Source of the DNA: Cryptomeria japonica
Lineage: Eukaryota; Streptophyta; Pinopsida; Cupressales; Cupressaceae
DNA: 64,000 bases
Direction of reading: 5' to 3'
NCBI RefSeq assembly: GCF_030272615.1
Contig: NC_081413.1
Span: 24,742,501 to 24,806,500 of the forward strand
Of the stretch, positions 22,819-34,599 are shown in pieces. A program made the position numbers and the translations under genes. Positions within the stretch are counted from its first letter, which is position 1; the number at the start of each line of letters is the position of its first letter. The notes below the pieces were generated by a model. The model saw only the letters and a list, made by a program, of their open reading frames with translations. It was not told the DNA's origin and did no database searches.

Positions 22819-23185
22819 AGTTGAAGATTGGCATCAAACTGGCAAGAATTAACAAAGAAACCTTTTTTCAACTTTGATGAAAGAGAGCTACTTCTCAGGG
22901 GGAGTAGTTGGTTATAACAATTGGTATTTGTAATTAGTTCTATGAACTAGTTGTATCTATTTTTTTAATTGCTTTCGCATTTGATGTCAAAGGGGGAGAG
23001 ATATCTATGGAAAAACACATTAGCTTTTGGGGAGAGATTATTTATTGTGGGAGAGATATTATGTATTTTGATTTATGGTAATTGATCTCTTTAGGAGATT
23101 GATGGTTTTTGGTTTTTGGCATTTCTGCTTTGCCACTTAGATAGTTTTTCCATCTTGTGTTGCCACCAATGCCAAAGGGGGAGAT
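22819..23185 (+). other. Copia 3' untranslated region with polypurine tracts (copy B)
   Basis: Same layout as 583-951, with GGGGGAG tracts; the last abuts TGTTGG at 23186. One tract is weakened (TTGTGGGAGAG for TTGGGGGAGAG). Confidence 0.68.
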
Positions 23186-24229
23186 TGTTGGTATTATGGA
23201 TGTGTTGCATTCGTTTTGTCATTGATTTCAACACTTTGCAACACTTATTAGCACTGGAGATCTTTGGTTATGTTCACCGGCATGTTTAGTGACATGCACA
23301 GTCACCAGTATTTTGTTCACCTGCAAGTTATATTGTTCACCGACATAGAGAATGATTTGTTATCATATGGAGATCGCTTGGTTCTGTCGAAGACATGGTT
23401 TGGACACTTGGTTTTGGTGATTTAGTTATTGGTTTAGTCGTGTTTGCATATTTGCTATTACTAGCAAATTGGTCTAGGTTATGGACTGACATGCGTTATC
23501 TATTTCAGATCAGCACGACACGTTATGGAGATGATTTATTGATTGGTTATTATTGTAAATGCATTAAGCTGACATGATGCATCGCATATTGATTAATTTG
23601 TAATTGATTTAATTGTAATATTCTTAGTGAGCCGACCTACACATTTGGTCTTAGGTTTTGGTTTATATGTAAGATCTCATTTGTGAGATTATGTAATGGT
23701 AGTGGAAGAGTAATGTAATAAGGTATATGAAAATATAAGAAGATCTACTCACGCAAACATCATTTGAAGATTACTCTAAGCAGTACATATGAATCCAACA
23801 TATGAAGATGATACATTAAGCAGTACATTATCATTAGATTTAACCATTCAATTGTAGTCAGTGTGACTCTCATTTTGTGATTGAGCAGTGAGCTATAGGC
23901 AGTTGGCCTTTCTGCATGTGTAGATGCCATTTGTACACACATACTATCTATAGTAGTATCATCTGATTGTGGGTAAGGTTTCTCATCGTGGATTTTCCCC
24001 TTACATGGTTTCCATGTACAAATATCTGTGTTATGTGTTGTGGATGTTATTTGTCTTTCTGTTTCATCCATTAAACTTTATCGATACTGTTATTAAGTGT
24101 TAAACTGTCAACTAGTATTAAGATTGGTTTACCGGTATAATGCATCAAGTTTGATTAAGTTATATTTGGGTTGAAATTAATAGACAACTTATTCACCCCC
24201 CCCCCTCTCATTTTCCTCAGGGTCCTAAG
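23186..24229 (+). repeat. Copia 3' LTR (copy B)
   Basis: Starts TGTTGGTATTATGG after the purine tract and ends near GGTCCTAAG, where chromodomain code begins. Pairs with 952-2026. Slightly shorter because of small deletions near 23270-23310 and 23780. Confidence 0.72.
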
Positions 24230-24366
24230 AAACTAGACAATAGGTCTAGATGGAAAAATTGGTCAAGTGGATGCATAAACCTTATTCTGAAGTGACCTGG
24301 GTCCCTGAATCAGACTTTGTTAAGTCAGGATTTGATCTTTCCTTGCTGTCGAGCGCAACCACTTGA
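24230..24366 (+). pseudogene. Gypsy chromodomain remnant (copy B)
   Basis: Reads LVKWMHKPYSEVTWVPESDF, then LSLLSSATT and TGA at 24364-24366. Same junction with the copia LTR as in copy A. A purine tract GGGGGGAGTATGG and LTR-A follow. Confidence 0.75.
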
Positions 24367-24391
24367 CTTCTTTGTTTTGGGGGGAGTATGG

Positions 24392-25763
24392 TGTAGGACA
24401 ACCTAAGGGTTGAAATGCCCCTAACCAATTTTGGCTTGTGAGACCTTCTAGTGGTCATGCAAATACATAAGGACTGGCTCCAGTCCATTTGTATGGTTGT
24501 TTAATTACAATTTTTTAAATTTCTCTTATCGGCGAGACCTACCCCCGATCGACAAGTCTTACCCTGATGAGTTCGCTAGAGTTTGGAGACTGGAGTGTTC
24601 CTATCGGGTATTGGAAGGAGAGGTTTCACATTACCCCGATTATTAACTTGACTTGTATTCGGATGGTGATCACGGATGATCCAACGACTATCACTATACT
24701 ACGATGGGAAGATGATCGCCAGATAATCCTCATGACATGGCAACAAAGGACATGCAAAAAGAGGCAAGTTAACGACCATGCAGGTTGAATATGGATCAAT
24801 AGCAGTCGCTATACCGTAATGGACAAATGCACGAAAGTTATTCCCTATGACTTGGAGACCAAGTGGTGGGACTCGGCAAGAGAGCAGCTCAAGCGAGCTA
24901 ACGAGTGAGCAAGTCCAGGATGATCTAACAATTGTCGCTATACCACACGATGAAGATACTCGCTATTTATCCCTCGTGACATAGCGACTGGTGAGGTGGT
25001 GGTCCAGTGGCAGGTCAGGTGGCGCCCAGCTAGATGCACGGATAAACCAGGAAGTAACACCATGGCAAAAGAGAGAGTAGTTCAACTGAGATAACAATCG
25101 AGCAGATCAAGGAAGATTGGATGATCGGGATTTCATCGACTATCAGAGGAGTCATCTACTAGTTCACTAGGAGATCGAAGCAATGCATTTGTGGTCTTAC
25201 TGATGGTCGAAGGAGTAGAGACCGACTACGGGTGTGCGCTCAAACCAGAGTCCAAAAGGTAAACACTTGGACACTGAAGATGGCCTTGTCGGTGTTTATG
25301 AATATGAACCGACTCAACTTATTGGTGCATGTGGGATATTGTGTTTCTCATTAATGGACACTATCACAGACGGTTAAATTTCAAACCATTGGTATAGTTG
25401 CAAATGGAAATGATTGATAACGAGATTTATCTCGTCCAATAGGAGGAGTTCCAAATAGATAATGTATGTATAAAAAGACCCAATGGGAATCTATAAGGGG
25501 CGAATGGTTAATCGTGGATCTTTTCTCATGGATCATTGATCTTTGTTTATCGATTTCCTCGGAGAACACATTTTGTTTTTCTGAAATGCAATAGAGAAGT
25601 CCATTTTCTGGTTGTCAATTAGAGTTTCATTTATGTTCATTTCACGTAAGCTGTTAATGTAACTTTTGCATTTCTCTATTCTGTGTGTTGCTGGTTTGAA
25701 CCCCTGAATAAATTTGGGATCTGTAAATAAAGTTGTCCTTTTAAGTATTTGTTCCATGTTTGC
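24392..25763 (+). repeat. Gypsy LTR-A, uninterrupted (copy B)
   Basis: About 1.37 kb from TGTAGGACAACC to near TTTGCA. TATAAAAA lies at 25469-25476 and AATAAA near 25730. The upstream part has the same three imperfect internal repeats as copy A, each with a CGCTATA / AGATGATCGCC-like core. It shows what the site in copy A looked like before the hAT-like insertion. Confidence 0.65.
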
Positions 25764-26282
25764 AATAATCAAATGGCTCTGACTTGAAACTCCACAAGAT
25801 CTTTGGAGATTATCAAGCAGAGCCAAAAATATATAGTAGCTTTTCATTTGAGAGAGACTAGGAAATGGCAATCACCATTTCTACATACTGAGCCTAGGCG
25901 AGCTTGGTGATAGTCTGGCTAGGTATCAGTAACTTGAAGGAGATAACTTGCAGGGAAAGGAAGCTGCTAAGAACTAAGAAAAGATCCAGAAGGCTACAAG
26001 CCTCAAAATGAGACATTGTGTAACAATAGGAAAAAGTTTTCTAAATCAAACAAGATGGCTGGTTTTGCAAAAAGAGAGCGAATGTGTGTGTGTACTAAAC
26101 CCCTGCAAGGATTTAGTGAACAAGCTTACTCTGTGAGATTGAGGAAGGTGAGATAAGAAAACAAATGGTAAGGAAGCCCTTAGAAGTCTAGAAGGGTAGA
26201 CTTGGAACCCAGGAAGGGATAGAAGAAAACCATCAAAGAAACCAAATTGATGGCAAAGTAGGTTGCCTCCCTACCATAAAGT
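25764..26282 (+). other. Gypsy leader region without gag (copy B)
   Basis: Counterpart of 4409-4945. No gag, no zinc knuckle, stops in every frame. Confidence 0.5.
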
Positions 26283-29200
26283 GTGACCTCTCTAATCAGT
26301 AAGGCAGGGCCAGTGATAGAGGAAGAAAATTTGATGATGAGAAGAACAATTTTAAACATACCCCAAGCTCAAGAGCCACCACAAAGGAAAAATTTATTTA
26401 GGACAACTTGTAAGTCACACGACAAAATTTGTAAGGTGATTGTGGATTCAGGTTCCATAGAGAATATTGTCTCAGTTGAAATGGTGGATAAGTTCAAAAT
26501 GAAAAGATTGCCTCATCTCACTCCCTATAAGGTATCATGGCTCAACCGGGGTCAACATGTCTTAGTTGATGAACAAGCATGGGTGGACTTTGAAATTGGT
26601 GACTAAAAAGACAAACTTCTAGGTGACATATTGCCTATGGATGCTTATCCTCTGCTTTTGGGCCGTCCATGGCAATATGATGTGAAAGCCTATCATGATG
26701 CAAAAAAGAAAAGTTACATTATCACCAAGAATGGTAAGAAGTATCAAATGGATCCATTACCTGATCCAAAGGAGGAAAAACAAGTAGGGTCAAGTATTAT
26801 GTTGATGAGTGGCAAAGAGTTCCTTAAAGTGTTAAAACAAGAAGGTAATCAAGGTCATGTTATAGTGTTAAAGCCTAAAGTTGAAGCTAAGGCAGATCTA
26901 ATGAGTGAAGCGCCTCAAGAAGTGCAAGGATTATTAAAGCAATATGTAGAGTTAATAGAAGATTATGTGCCCAATTCTTTGCATCCAATGAGGGATGTTA
27001 ATCACCAAATAGACTTGATACCAGGGGTAAATCTGCCTAACAAAGCTGCTTACAAAATGACACCTAGCCAAAATGAGGAGATTGCCAAACAAGTGCAAGA
27101 ACTCTTAGATAAAGGGTTTATTAAAAAGAGTTTGAGTCCTTGTGTTGTTCCCACTGTTATAGTCCCTAAAAAAGGAGGAAAATGGAGGATGTGCACTGAA
27201 TAAAGAGCAATTAATAAGAATACCATAAGATACCAGTTTTCCATGCCAAGGATATAGGACCTATTGGACAATCTAGGTGGAGCATGCTACTTCACAAAGG
27301 TGGACTTGAAATCTGGTTATCATCACATAAGAATCAGACTTGGTGATGAATGGAAGACAACATTTAGAACTAATGCAGACCTATATGAGTGGTTGGTGAT
27401 GCCTTTTGGCCTCACCAATGCACCTAGTACCTTTCAAAGGCTCATGAATGAAGTCTTAGTTGAGTTTATTAGGAAATTTGTTATTATGTATCTTGATGAT
27501 ATTTTGGTCTTCAGCAGGTCCAAGGAGGAACACCTTAAGCATTTGGAGATGTTCTTGAAGAAGTTGAAGGAAGCTCAACTCAAAATCAACCTTGGAAAAT
27601 GTGAGTTCTTGAAAGCATATTTATTTTACCTTTGTTTTGTCCTTTCACAAGGTTGTTAAAAGATGGATCCAAGTAAAGTAGAGGCAATACTTAATTGGCC
27701 TACACCTAGGAGCATAAGTGATGTTAGAATTTTTCATGGAATGGCATCTTTTATAGGAATTTTGTGAGAAACTTTAGCCATGTTTGTGCTCCTATGATTA
27801 ACATCATTAAAGGAGGGATTAAATCTCAAATTAAGTGGACAAAGGAAGCCAATAAGGGGTTTGAATTGTTGAAAGCTAAGATAGCAGAGTTGCCAACACT
27901 TAGATTGTCTGATTTCAGTCAGTTGTTTACAGTAGAGTGTGATGCTAGCCAAAGGGCAATAGGGGTTGTTTTGAGTCAAGAAGGTCATCCTATCACATTA
28001 TTTTCAGAGAAACTGAATGAAGCCAAGCAAAGATACTCCGCATATGATTTGGAGTTGTATTCCATGGTGCAAGCATTGAAGAAGTGGTGCCATTACTTGC
28101 TACCCAAAGAGTTTTTAGTTTACACCGACAACCATATCCTTAGTTTCCTTAATGGGCAAGAGAAATTTAGTCAAAGACACCTAAAGTGGGTTGAATACTT
28201 ACAATCCTACACCTTCACTATTAAGCACAAAATGGGCACTACAAACAAAGTAGCTAATGCATTAAGTAGGATATTCATGACTATGCAAGAGATACAATTG
28301 CAAAGTGTGGGATTAGCTGAGTTAAAAGACCTCTACAAGGATGATAAAGACTTTGCCGAGATATATGTTGTTTGTTCTGATTTTTATAACACCTCACATG
28401 TTTCTTATTTAGAGTATATGATACAAGAGGGTTTGTTGTTCAAAGAACACCTTCTTTGCATTCCCCAATGTTCTATGAGACAAAACATTATTCAAGAAAA
28501 GCATCAAGGAGGTCTAGGAGGTCATTTTGGCACAGATAAAACTATGGAGCAGGTTAGTAGGTTTTACCATTGGCCCAAGTTGGAATCAAAAGTGAGAAGG
28601 TTTGTAGAACAATGTGTAATTTTCCAAAGAGAAAAAGGTTCATCATGTAATGCAGGCTTGTACCAACCTTTGGTCATACCTCAGAGGCCTTAGGAATGTT
28701 TCAGCATGAATTCTATGTTAGGCTTACCAAGAACTCCAAGGGGATTTGACAATGTTTATGTAGTGGTTGATAGGTTCAACAAGATGGAACATTTTATACC
28801 TTACAAAAGCACCAATGATGTCACCTACATTGCAGGACTCTTCTTCAAAGAGATAGTTAGAATTCATTGCCTTCTAGACAGTATAGTCAGTGATAGAGAT
28901 GTAAAGTTCTTAAGCCACTTTTGGAGAACACTCTAGAGAAAGTTGGGCACCAAATTATCTTTTTCATCTTCCTACCATCCTCAATTAGATGGTCAGATAG
29001 AGGTAGTAAGTAGATCCTTAGGTAATCTATTAAGACGCCTCACCAAACAACATGGGTAGACTTGGGATTTGGTAATTGTCCTGGTAGAATATGCATACAA
29101 TGAATTAGTTAACCGAAGTACACTTAAAATTCCCTTTAAAATAGTGTATTTTTTTCATCCTAGGGGCATACTATAGCTCAAGGATATCAGGTCTATTACA

Positions 29201-29785
29201 CCTAGGAGTGCACAAGGTGAGAATTTTGCAGAAGGAATCAAAGAGGTGCATGATAAGGTAAGACAGACCTTACAACAAAATTCCAAGCAGTATAAGATGA
29301 ATGCTAATAAAAGAAGAAGGAACGTGCAATTTAAGACTGGAGATTTGGTCCTAGCATACCTAAGGAAAGAGAGACTTCCAAAATGGTAGCCTACTAAGCT
29401 ATTGATGAAGAAGATTGGGCCTCTCAAGGTGGTGCATAAATATGGTCAGAATGCATATGAAGTTGAATTCCCTCTCGCCTTGGTTATTTCTCCTATCTTT
29501 AATGTATATGAGCTCTATCCATACAAGGGAGAACCAAAAACACATCAGTTGGACACCTCATCATAGGGTACTGAAGATTGGTTGAGTGATTTGCCACCAA
29601 TCCAACCAATCAAGTTTGAAAGTATCTTTGACACCAAGGTAATAAAGAAGACAAGGAAAGGTGTATACAAGAATTATCTTGTAAAGTGGGTAGGGTTACC
29701 TGAATCAAATGCTACGTGGATGTTAGAATCAAATATACTTTAGCACGGTGTGGAAATTGCAGACCTTTTAACTCAAGGGACTTGA
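26283..29785 (+). pseudogene. Ty3/gypsy chromovirus pol (copy B)
   Basis: Protease at 26430-26700 keeps its catalytic VIVDSGSIENIVS. RT spans 26990-27659 ([37 protein letters not shown] at 27488-27499) with two stops near 27203 and 27257. RNase H is at 27900-28270 (VECDASQRAIGVVLSQEG, YDLELYSM, VYTDNHIL, NKVANALSR, where the last catalytic Asp is Ala). The integrase zinc region at 28500-28640 has lost a Cys (CVIFQ for CxxCQ). In the core at 28706-29050, the first Asp is Asn (SMNSMLGLP against TTDFVLGLP in copy A). The chromodomain is at 29616-29785. Each copy is broken in different places. Confidence 0.92.
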
Positions 29786-29809
29786 GCTCTTTGTCACAGG
29801 GGAGTATGG

Positions 29810-30886
29810 TGTAGGGAACCAATCACTCCATGCAAATTTTGGTGTGTCTTAAATATTTTTATGTTTCTTTTATGTTGTAATAAGTTGACCAACCATTTAG
29901 AACTTAATGAAGTCATGGTTGAGTTGTCCAAGCTTTTGTTGTGTTCAGGATGTTGTTCACATGTGCACTACTCTAAGAATAGAGTAATCATGTAACAAGG
30001 GTGAAATGCATTGTTTTAGGTCTCCTAGAATGCATAGAGGGTCTTTAGAGCCTTGGAGTACACTTGAGTGCAAGTTTACTTTCTAAGAATAAAAAAAGAT
30101 GTAAAAATGCTAAGCAACATTTGCAAAATTGAAAAAGTTGCACTTTTTGTTGTTGGCGGTGTATAAGTTGGGTCTAACCAACTGAATCATGATTTTATAA
30201 GAAGGAGACAAAATCATTGTATGGGTTAGAAGAATTGGAATGCAAAGAAAGTTTTGTTTGTAAGCAAAAACCTTATTTTTACACTGTTTTCACTGATTTT
30301 CTTTGTTTTTGTTGTGTTGTACGGTCCAGTACGGACTTTTCAGAGGAACCTACTTACAAGGAGTGAAGGATTGGTGAATCAAATTTCAAACAAGGCATAT
30401 TTCAAGGTCTTATTGTGTCTCGTTGTAGAGATTCAAGCCATTCTTTGTGACTAGGTGCAAAACCCTTGTAAGCTAGCGTTTAAGAAAGAAATGGCTCTAA
30501 CCAAAGCATCGATTGATGGCACCAGTTGAATCCTGTGGAATGCTAGGTTAGGGTCTATAAATATTTTTAGTGTGAATTTTGTAGCTTTGCAGACCTGTTT
30601 AGTGGTTTTACAATGATACCCTAAGCTCACAACTAGGAGTTGGTGAGACTAGGACAACAAAAGATGTGCATTTTCAGAGCACACATGGATTGGTAGAATA
30701 GAAGTGGATACATGTTTGAAGACCTAATTGAATTCCTTTTGAGAATCCATTATTTTTTTTTTCAAAGGTTTTGATTGGTGAATCCTTCTAAGGCCAAGTT
30801 TGTAAGTCACTCGGGTAGGCCTAAAACCCTTGAAAATAGGATAGTTTTAGAAACCCCATGTGTACGGAGTACCCATATGACATTTT
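29810..30886 (+). repeat. Gypsy LTR-B, truncated (copy B)
   Basis: Starts TGTAGGGAACC after AGGGGAGTATGG and stops in mid-LTR near 30886, where minus-strand Tat RNase H begins. Pairs with 8381-9470. Confidence 0.68.
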
Positions 30887-31878
30887 TCAATATCGTAATC
30901 GAGTAGAGTGTGGCTTATGTAATAAACGAGGAATTCTCTACCATCCTTATCACATTATGCCAATAGGGTTGAAAGAGCTTGAGGGGAAGCAATGGTGTAT
31001 AGAAGAAAAGGCTTAGTAGGATCAACAAGTTGAAGAATAGGAGGATTGGCCAAATAGGCTTTTAGGTCTTCAAATGCTTGACGACAATCCTCATTCCATT
31101 GGAAAGTGATATTATTTTTAAGAAATTGTGTGAAGGGAAAGGTATGATCCGCAAGTTGAGAAATGAACCTATGAATAGCTTGGATCTTTCTTTGGAAACT
31201 TTTTAGCTGGGAGACATTCTTAGGAGGTGGCATGTTAACAATAGCATCTATCTTCTTTGTATCCACCTCAATGCCATGATGTGAAACTATGAATCCTAAC
31301 AGTTTTCCACTATCCACACCAAAAACACATTTTTAGAGATTCAAATGCATGTTATACTTACAAATTCTCTCAAAGATTTGATGAAGGATCTTAACATGAT
31401 CTGTGCGAAGAATGAATTTGGCTAAGATGTCATCAACATAATCTTCTAAGGTCTTATGCATATAGTCATCGAAGATGAGAGTCATAGCATGCTGATAGGT
31501 TGCACCTACATTTTTCAATCCAAAATGCATCACAATCCAACAAAACGTACCCCAAGGGGTGGTAAAAGCAGCTTTATATTGATCTTGAGGATTAATGAAG
31601 ATTTGATTATATCCCGAGAAACCATCCATAAAGGATAATAATGCACACCCTACTACCGAATCCACTATCATGTCGATATTCAAGAGAGGAAATTCATCCT
31701 TTAAAGAGGCTCTCTTTAAATCACAAAAATTCGTAAACATCCTAATCTTAATTTCAACTTTAGCCACAACCACAATGTTTTAAATCCATGGGGAATAGTC
31801 AATAAGATGAATGAATCTAGCATCCAACAATTTTTAAATCTCAGCTCTAACAAGTAGTGCCACCTTAGGGTGAATCTT
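30887..31878 (-). pseudogene. Tat/Ogre-like gypsy RT and RNase H start
   Basis: From 31878 downward: SPW, NIVVVAKVEIKIRMFTNF, LKDEFPLLNIDMIVD, FMDGFSGYNQIFI, AAFTTPWGTFCWIVMHFGLK, and the catalytic box YVDD at 31429-31440 (LEDYVDDILAKF). Then comes the connection FGVDSGKLLGFIVSHHGIEV and RNase H start near 30960-30890 (CDKDGREFLVYYISHTLLDY). The RT catalytic box is intact, but stops and a frameshift occur near 31330 and 30955. The code ends abruptly at 30887, against LTR-B of the duplicated block. The missing piece (rest of RNase H to integrase start) separates it from the integrase at 10046-10897. Confidence 0.88.
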
Positions 31879-32301
31879 TCAAATCTTTTTCTTCATAGGT
31901 TTAGCATCAGGAATTAGGACAATGTTATGAGTGACAATCTTAGGATCTATGCCAAACATGTCAGAATATATCCAAGTAAAGATCTCAGGGAATTCATGTA
32001 GCAACTTGGCATAGTGTTTTTGCTCTTCTTCGTCAAGACATTTTCCTATCTTGATGATTTTATCTTCAACACAAGGATCCATCTTGATATCAATGGTGTC
32101 ATTTATTAGGAGATTGCTTTGTTGAGGAGCATCTTTTACTTGTGGAAATTCCATAACTATCTCATCATTATTTCTTTCTTTCCCAAAGTAAGCTTCCATA
32201 TTTAGACAATAGGGAAAACTGCAATTATGATGATAACAAGGAAGGTTGTCATAAGCTCTCGAGAATTTAGCTAAGGAATCATCGGTAGAAAAAACATCCA
32301 A
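31879..32301 (-). pseudogene. Tat-like gypsy linker between G-patch region and RT
   Basis: Open for 140 codons. It contains DEEEQKHYAKLLHEFPEIFT, DMFGIDPKIVTHNIVLIPDA and KPMKKK. This is the segment just before RT in Tat-type gypsy elements, where FxWxYxDMPGIDPxIVxHxI is usual. It is followed directly by RT in the same orientation. Confidence 0.8.
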
Positions 32302-32326
32302 AGATAAGACACAAGAAGGGTCACAG

Positions 32327-32671
32327 TCAATATTCTAGATATTTTAGCGAGAGAGAAGTAGAAATCACATTAACACTAATAGATGGTCTCTTAGAGGCTT
32401 TAGAATGCTTGAAAGGATCATAACCAAGCCCAAATGTCATATCATGAAAGTTGTTTTCCAAGCGAACCTTAATCTCTTGTTCTTGAGCACCACATCCATT
32501 TCCATTATATCCACACCTAGCTAGGATATGCAAACCAGGACCATAAAGGTTAGTCATTTCCAAAGAAGGAGGATTTTCAAACAGTGAAGGATCAAAATCC
32601 TCTAGTCTGGAAACTAAGGGAGATGAAGTTTGAGAAGCTGCCACAAAATTATTACTGAATGGCCCAAACAA
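32327..32671 (-). pseudogene. G-patch domain of Tat-like gypsy element
   Basis: Reads LHILARCGYNGNGCGAQEQE, then RLENNFHDMTFGLGYDPFKH. This fits the G-patch plan (aromatic and Gly-rich, ending with GLGYxP). G-patch domains bind nucleic acid or RNA helicases, and are known between protease and RT in Tat/Ogre elements (family knowledge). One GLG turn is GCG here. It stays open for 114 codons. Confidence 0.72.
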
Positions 32672-33019
32672 AGTCGATTTCTTTTTAGGTTCTTCTTCTT
32701 CTTTCTTCTTTTTGACCTTAGGTTCTCTAGGGGGAATTATGTATTCCCCTACGAAAGTAGGATTGAAATGAAGATATCCCCAATCATCTTTTGCAAGAAT
32801 CCTTTCAAGAGAGAAAGTGTGCTCAATCGTAGAGTCGAGCTAAGAAGACTCTTCCTCAAGAACCTTAGGTCCACTTGAGGAAGTATTGGGGATCGATCCA
32901 AATATAGGAGACAAATTTGATGAACGTGTCACACTAATCAGAGTAGAAGCTTTAGAGGAACTATCTAAGATAGTTGGGCAAGAATTGGTTCAAGAGGATT
33001 TAGAACTTGATGTTCATAA

Positions 33020-33480
33020 ACAAGCCTAACATCTTGTGTCACCTAACAAGGTATATGTTGTATTATTGTAAATAAACTTAATTTGCCTATGAAATGTAGA
33101 TGGAACATCTTGCATGCTATGAATCCAAGGTCTCCCTAGAAATAAGTTGTATTTCAGTTCTCTAGACATGACATGGATAGGAGTAGGTAAAGTAACAAGT
33201 CCTACCTTAACAGGCAAGGTGATGATACCTAGTGAAGATTTGAAAACATTATCGAAGCCACAGATAGTGAGAGAATCAAGCTAAATAAGAGATGTATCAA
33301 CATTGATCTTATGGAACAACTTAATGCTACAAACATTAAGACCAAAACCATTGTCCACTAGTGTTTTTCTTATTGCACTATCATATATGATAACCACAAG
33401 CAATAAAGGATCATATTTTTGTTGAACTTCACTGGAGGGAAGCTCATCTTGTGTAAACACAATCTAGGCCTGAGGTGCTA
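33020..33480 (-). pseudogene. Tat-like gypsy aspartic protease
   Basis: From 33480 downward: DELPSSEVQQKYDPLLLVVI, then the active-site region LVDNGFGLNVCSIKLF (33342-33358; usually VDxGSG), a stop, and ELKYNLFLGRPWIHSMQDVP followed by STFHRQIKF. YNLxLGRPWIH with STxHxxxKF is a Tat protease hallmark. The catalytic Asp is present; the usual Ser/Thr is replaced. A stop in mid-domain makes it inactive. Confidence 0.8.
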
Positions 33481-34400
33481 TAATAGAGTGAATCAAAGAA
33501 GCCATATTATTGGATGTGATTGTGGGTGGGACATTCAATGTTTTCAAGGCATCTTGTAACATTACATGATGAGTCGAGGAGGTTTGTAGAAAATCCCAAA
33601 GGGATATCTTGGTAGGAATAGCTTTAAATTGTTCGACAAGATCATATTCCTTACCAAGGGTTTCTGAAATACGAGGTGCTTGAGAAAGAATAAGTTGAGG
33701 ATCTGGTAGAGGAGTTGGGACAACCAGAGGAGGGTTGGGTTACCTATTGTTTCTTGTGTTATAGGTATGGGAAAATGCATTATAAATCTCCTTAGTTAGT
33801 TGTCTAGCATAGCTATAAGGAATCTTAGTGGGATTCCTTCCTTGAACCATAATGATAGGTTTGTTTGGAGTGCTAAAGGAATCATGACCATATCCACCTT
33901 GAATCGTGAAAATAGGTTGGTTAGGAAGAGGTGAAGTTGGAGAAGGAGAAGCACCTTGGACAAAAAAAAGTGGTTTTCTATGTTCATTCACATTGATCAT
34001 ACTGATTAACCTTTTAGATGAATTATTCTTGTTTGAAAGTTTAGGCAAAGACATAAAGTCATCAAGGGTATCATCCAATAAAGCACGGTCATAGTGATTG
34101 AAAGGATTATCTTTGGGTTAGAAAGGAGACATAACATCATAGAGGGAATCATGGGATTCAACCATGTTGCTAGATTTAGTGGAGGAGTTGATAGGAATGT
34201 ACCCATGAGAGGGATCATTCAACTTATCTTTCTCATCACCACCAAATGACATAGTAACAAGATTGATTATTTTTTGGCAAAATGAGGGTTTAGAAGGATT
34301 AGGGTTCAAAAACTAATCTAGATATTCATCTAATTCATCCTTAATAAACTCATAATCAACAAAATTGCATACATCATCAAAAGCATGAACATCTTGCAAA
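33481..34400 (-). pseudogene. Short gag-like N-terminal region of Tat-like element
   Basis: From about 34400 downward there is a reading frame with few breaks: DVHAFDDVCNFVDYEFIKDE, MSFGGDEKDKLNDPSHGYIP, DDTLDDFMSLPKLSNKNN, PLFFVQGASPSPTSPLPNQP, IFTIQGG, IIMVQGRNPTKIPYSYARQL. I find no gag core (capsid helices) and no CCHC knuckle before the protease, although Tat Gag is normally several hundred residues longer. The IFTIQGG / FFVQGAS / IIMVQGR phrase is repeated three times. It is either a deletion derivative or an unusual Gag-less protein. It begins about 200 bases inside the LTR border. Confidence 0.55.
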
Positions 34401-34599
34401 TAAAAATCTGATATTTTGAAATAAAAATTGCATGAAACTCAAACACACAATGCAAGGAAAATGAAATAAACCTATCTTTTTTTTTCTCTTTTTTTTTTTA
34501 TGTTTTGAAAGAAAATGAAATAAACTAGATCTAGATCTAACAATGCAATGCAATGAAAATAAAAATGAAATTGGATTCACATTAGGTTCACCAAAGATG

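Larger units (their letters stand above)
22223..30886 (+). repeat. Segmental duplication, copy B
   Basis: Partner of 1-9470, carrying the same order of copia RNase H, 3' UTR, copia LTR, chromodomain remnant, LTR-A, gag-less pol and LTR-B. It lacks the 850-base hAT-like insertion (the empty site is near 24575) and keeps a protease-start segment deleted from copy A. Its right end is abrupt: LTR-B stops at about 30886 inside a minus-strand Tat element, whereas in copy A LTR-B continues another 570 bases. Confidence 0.88.
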
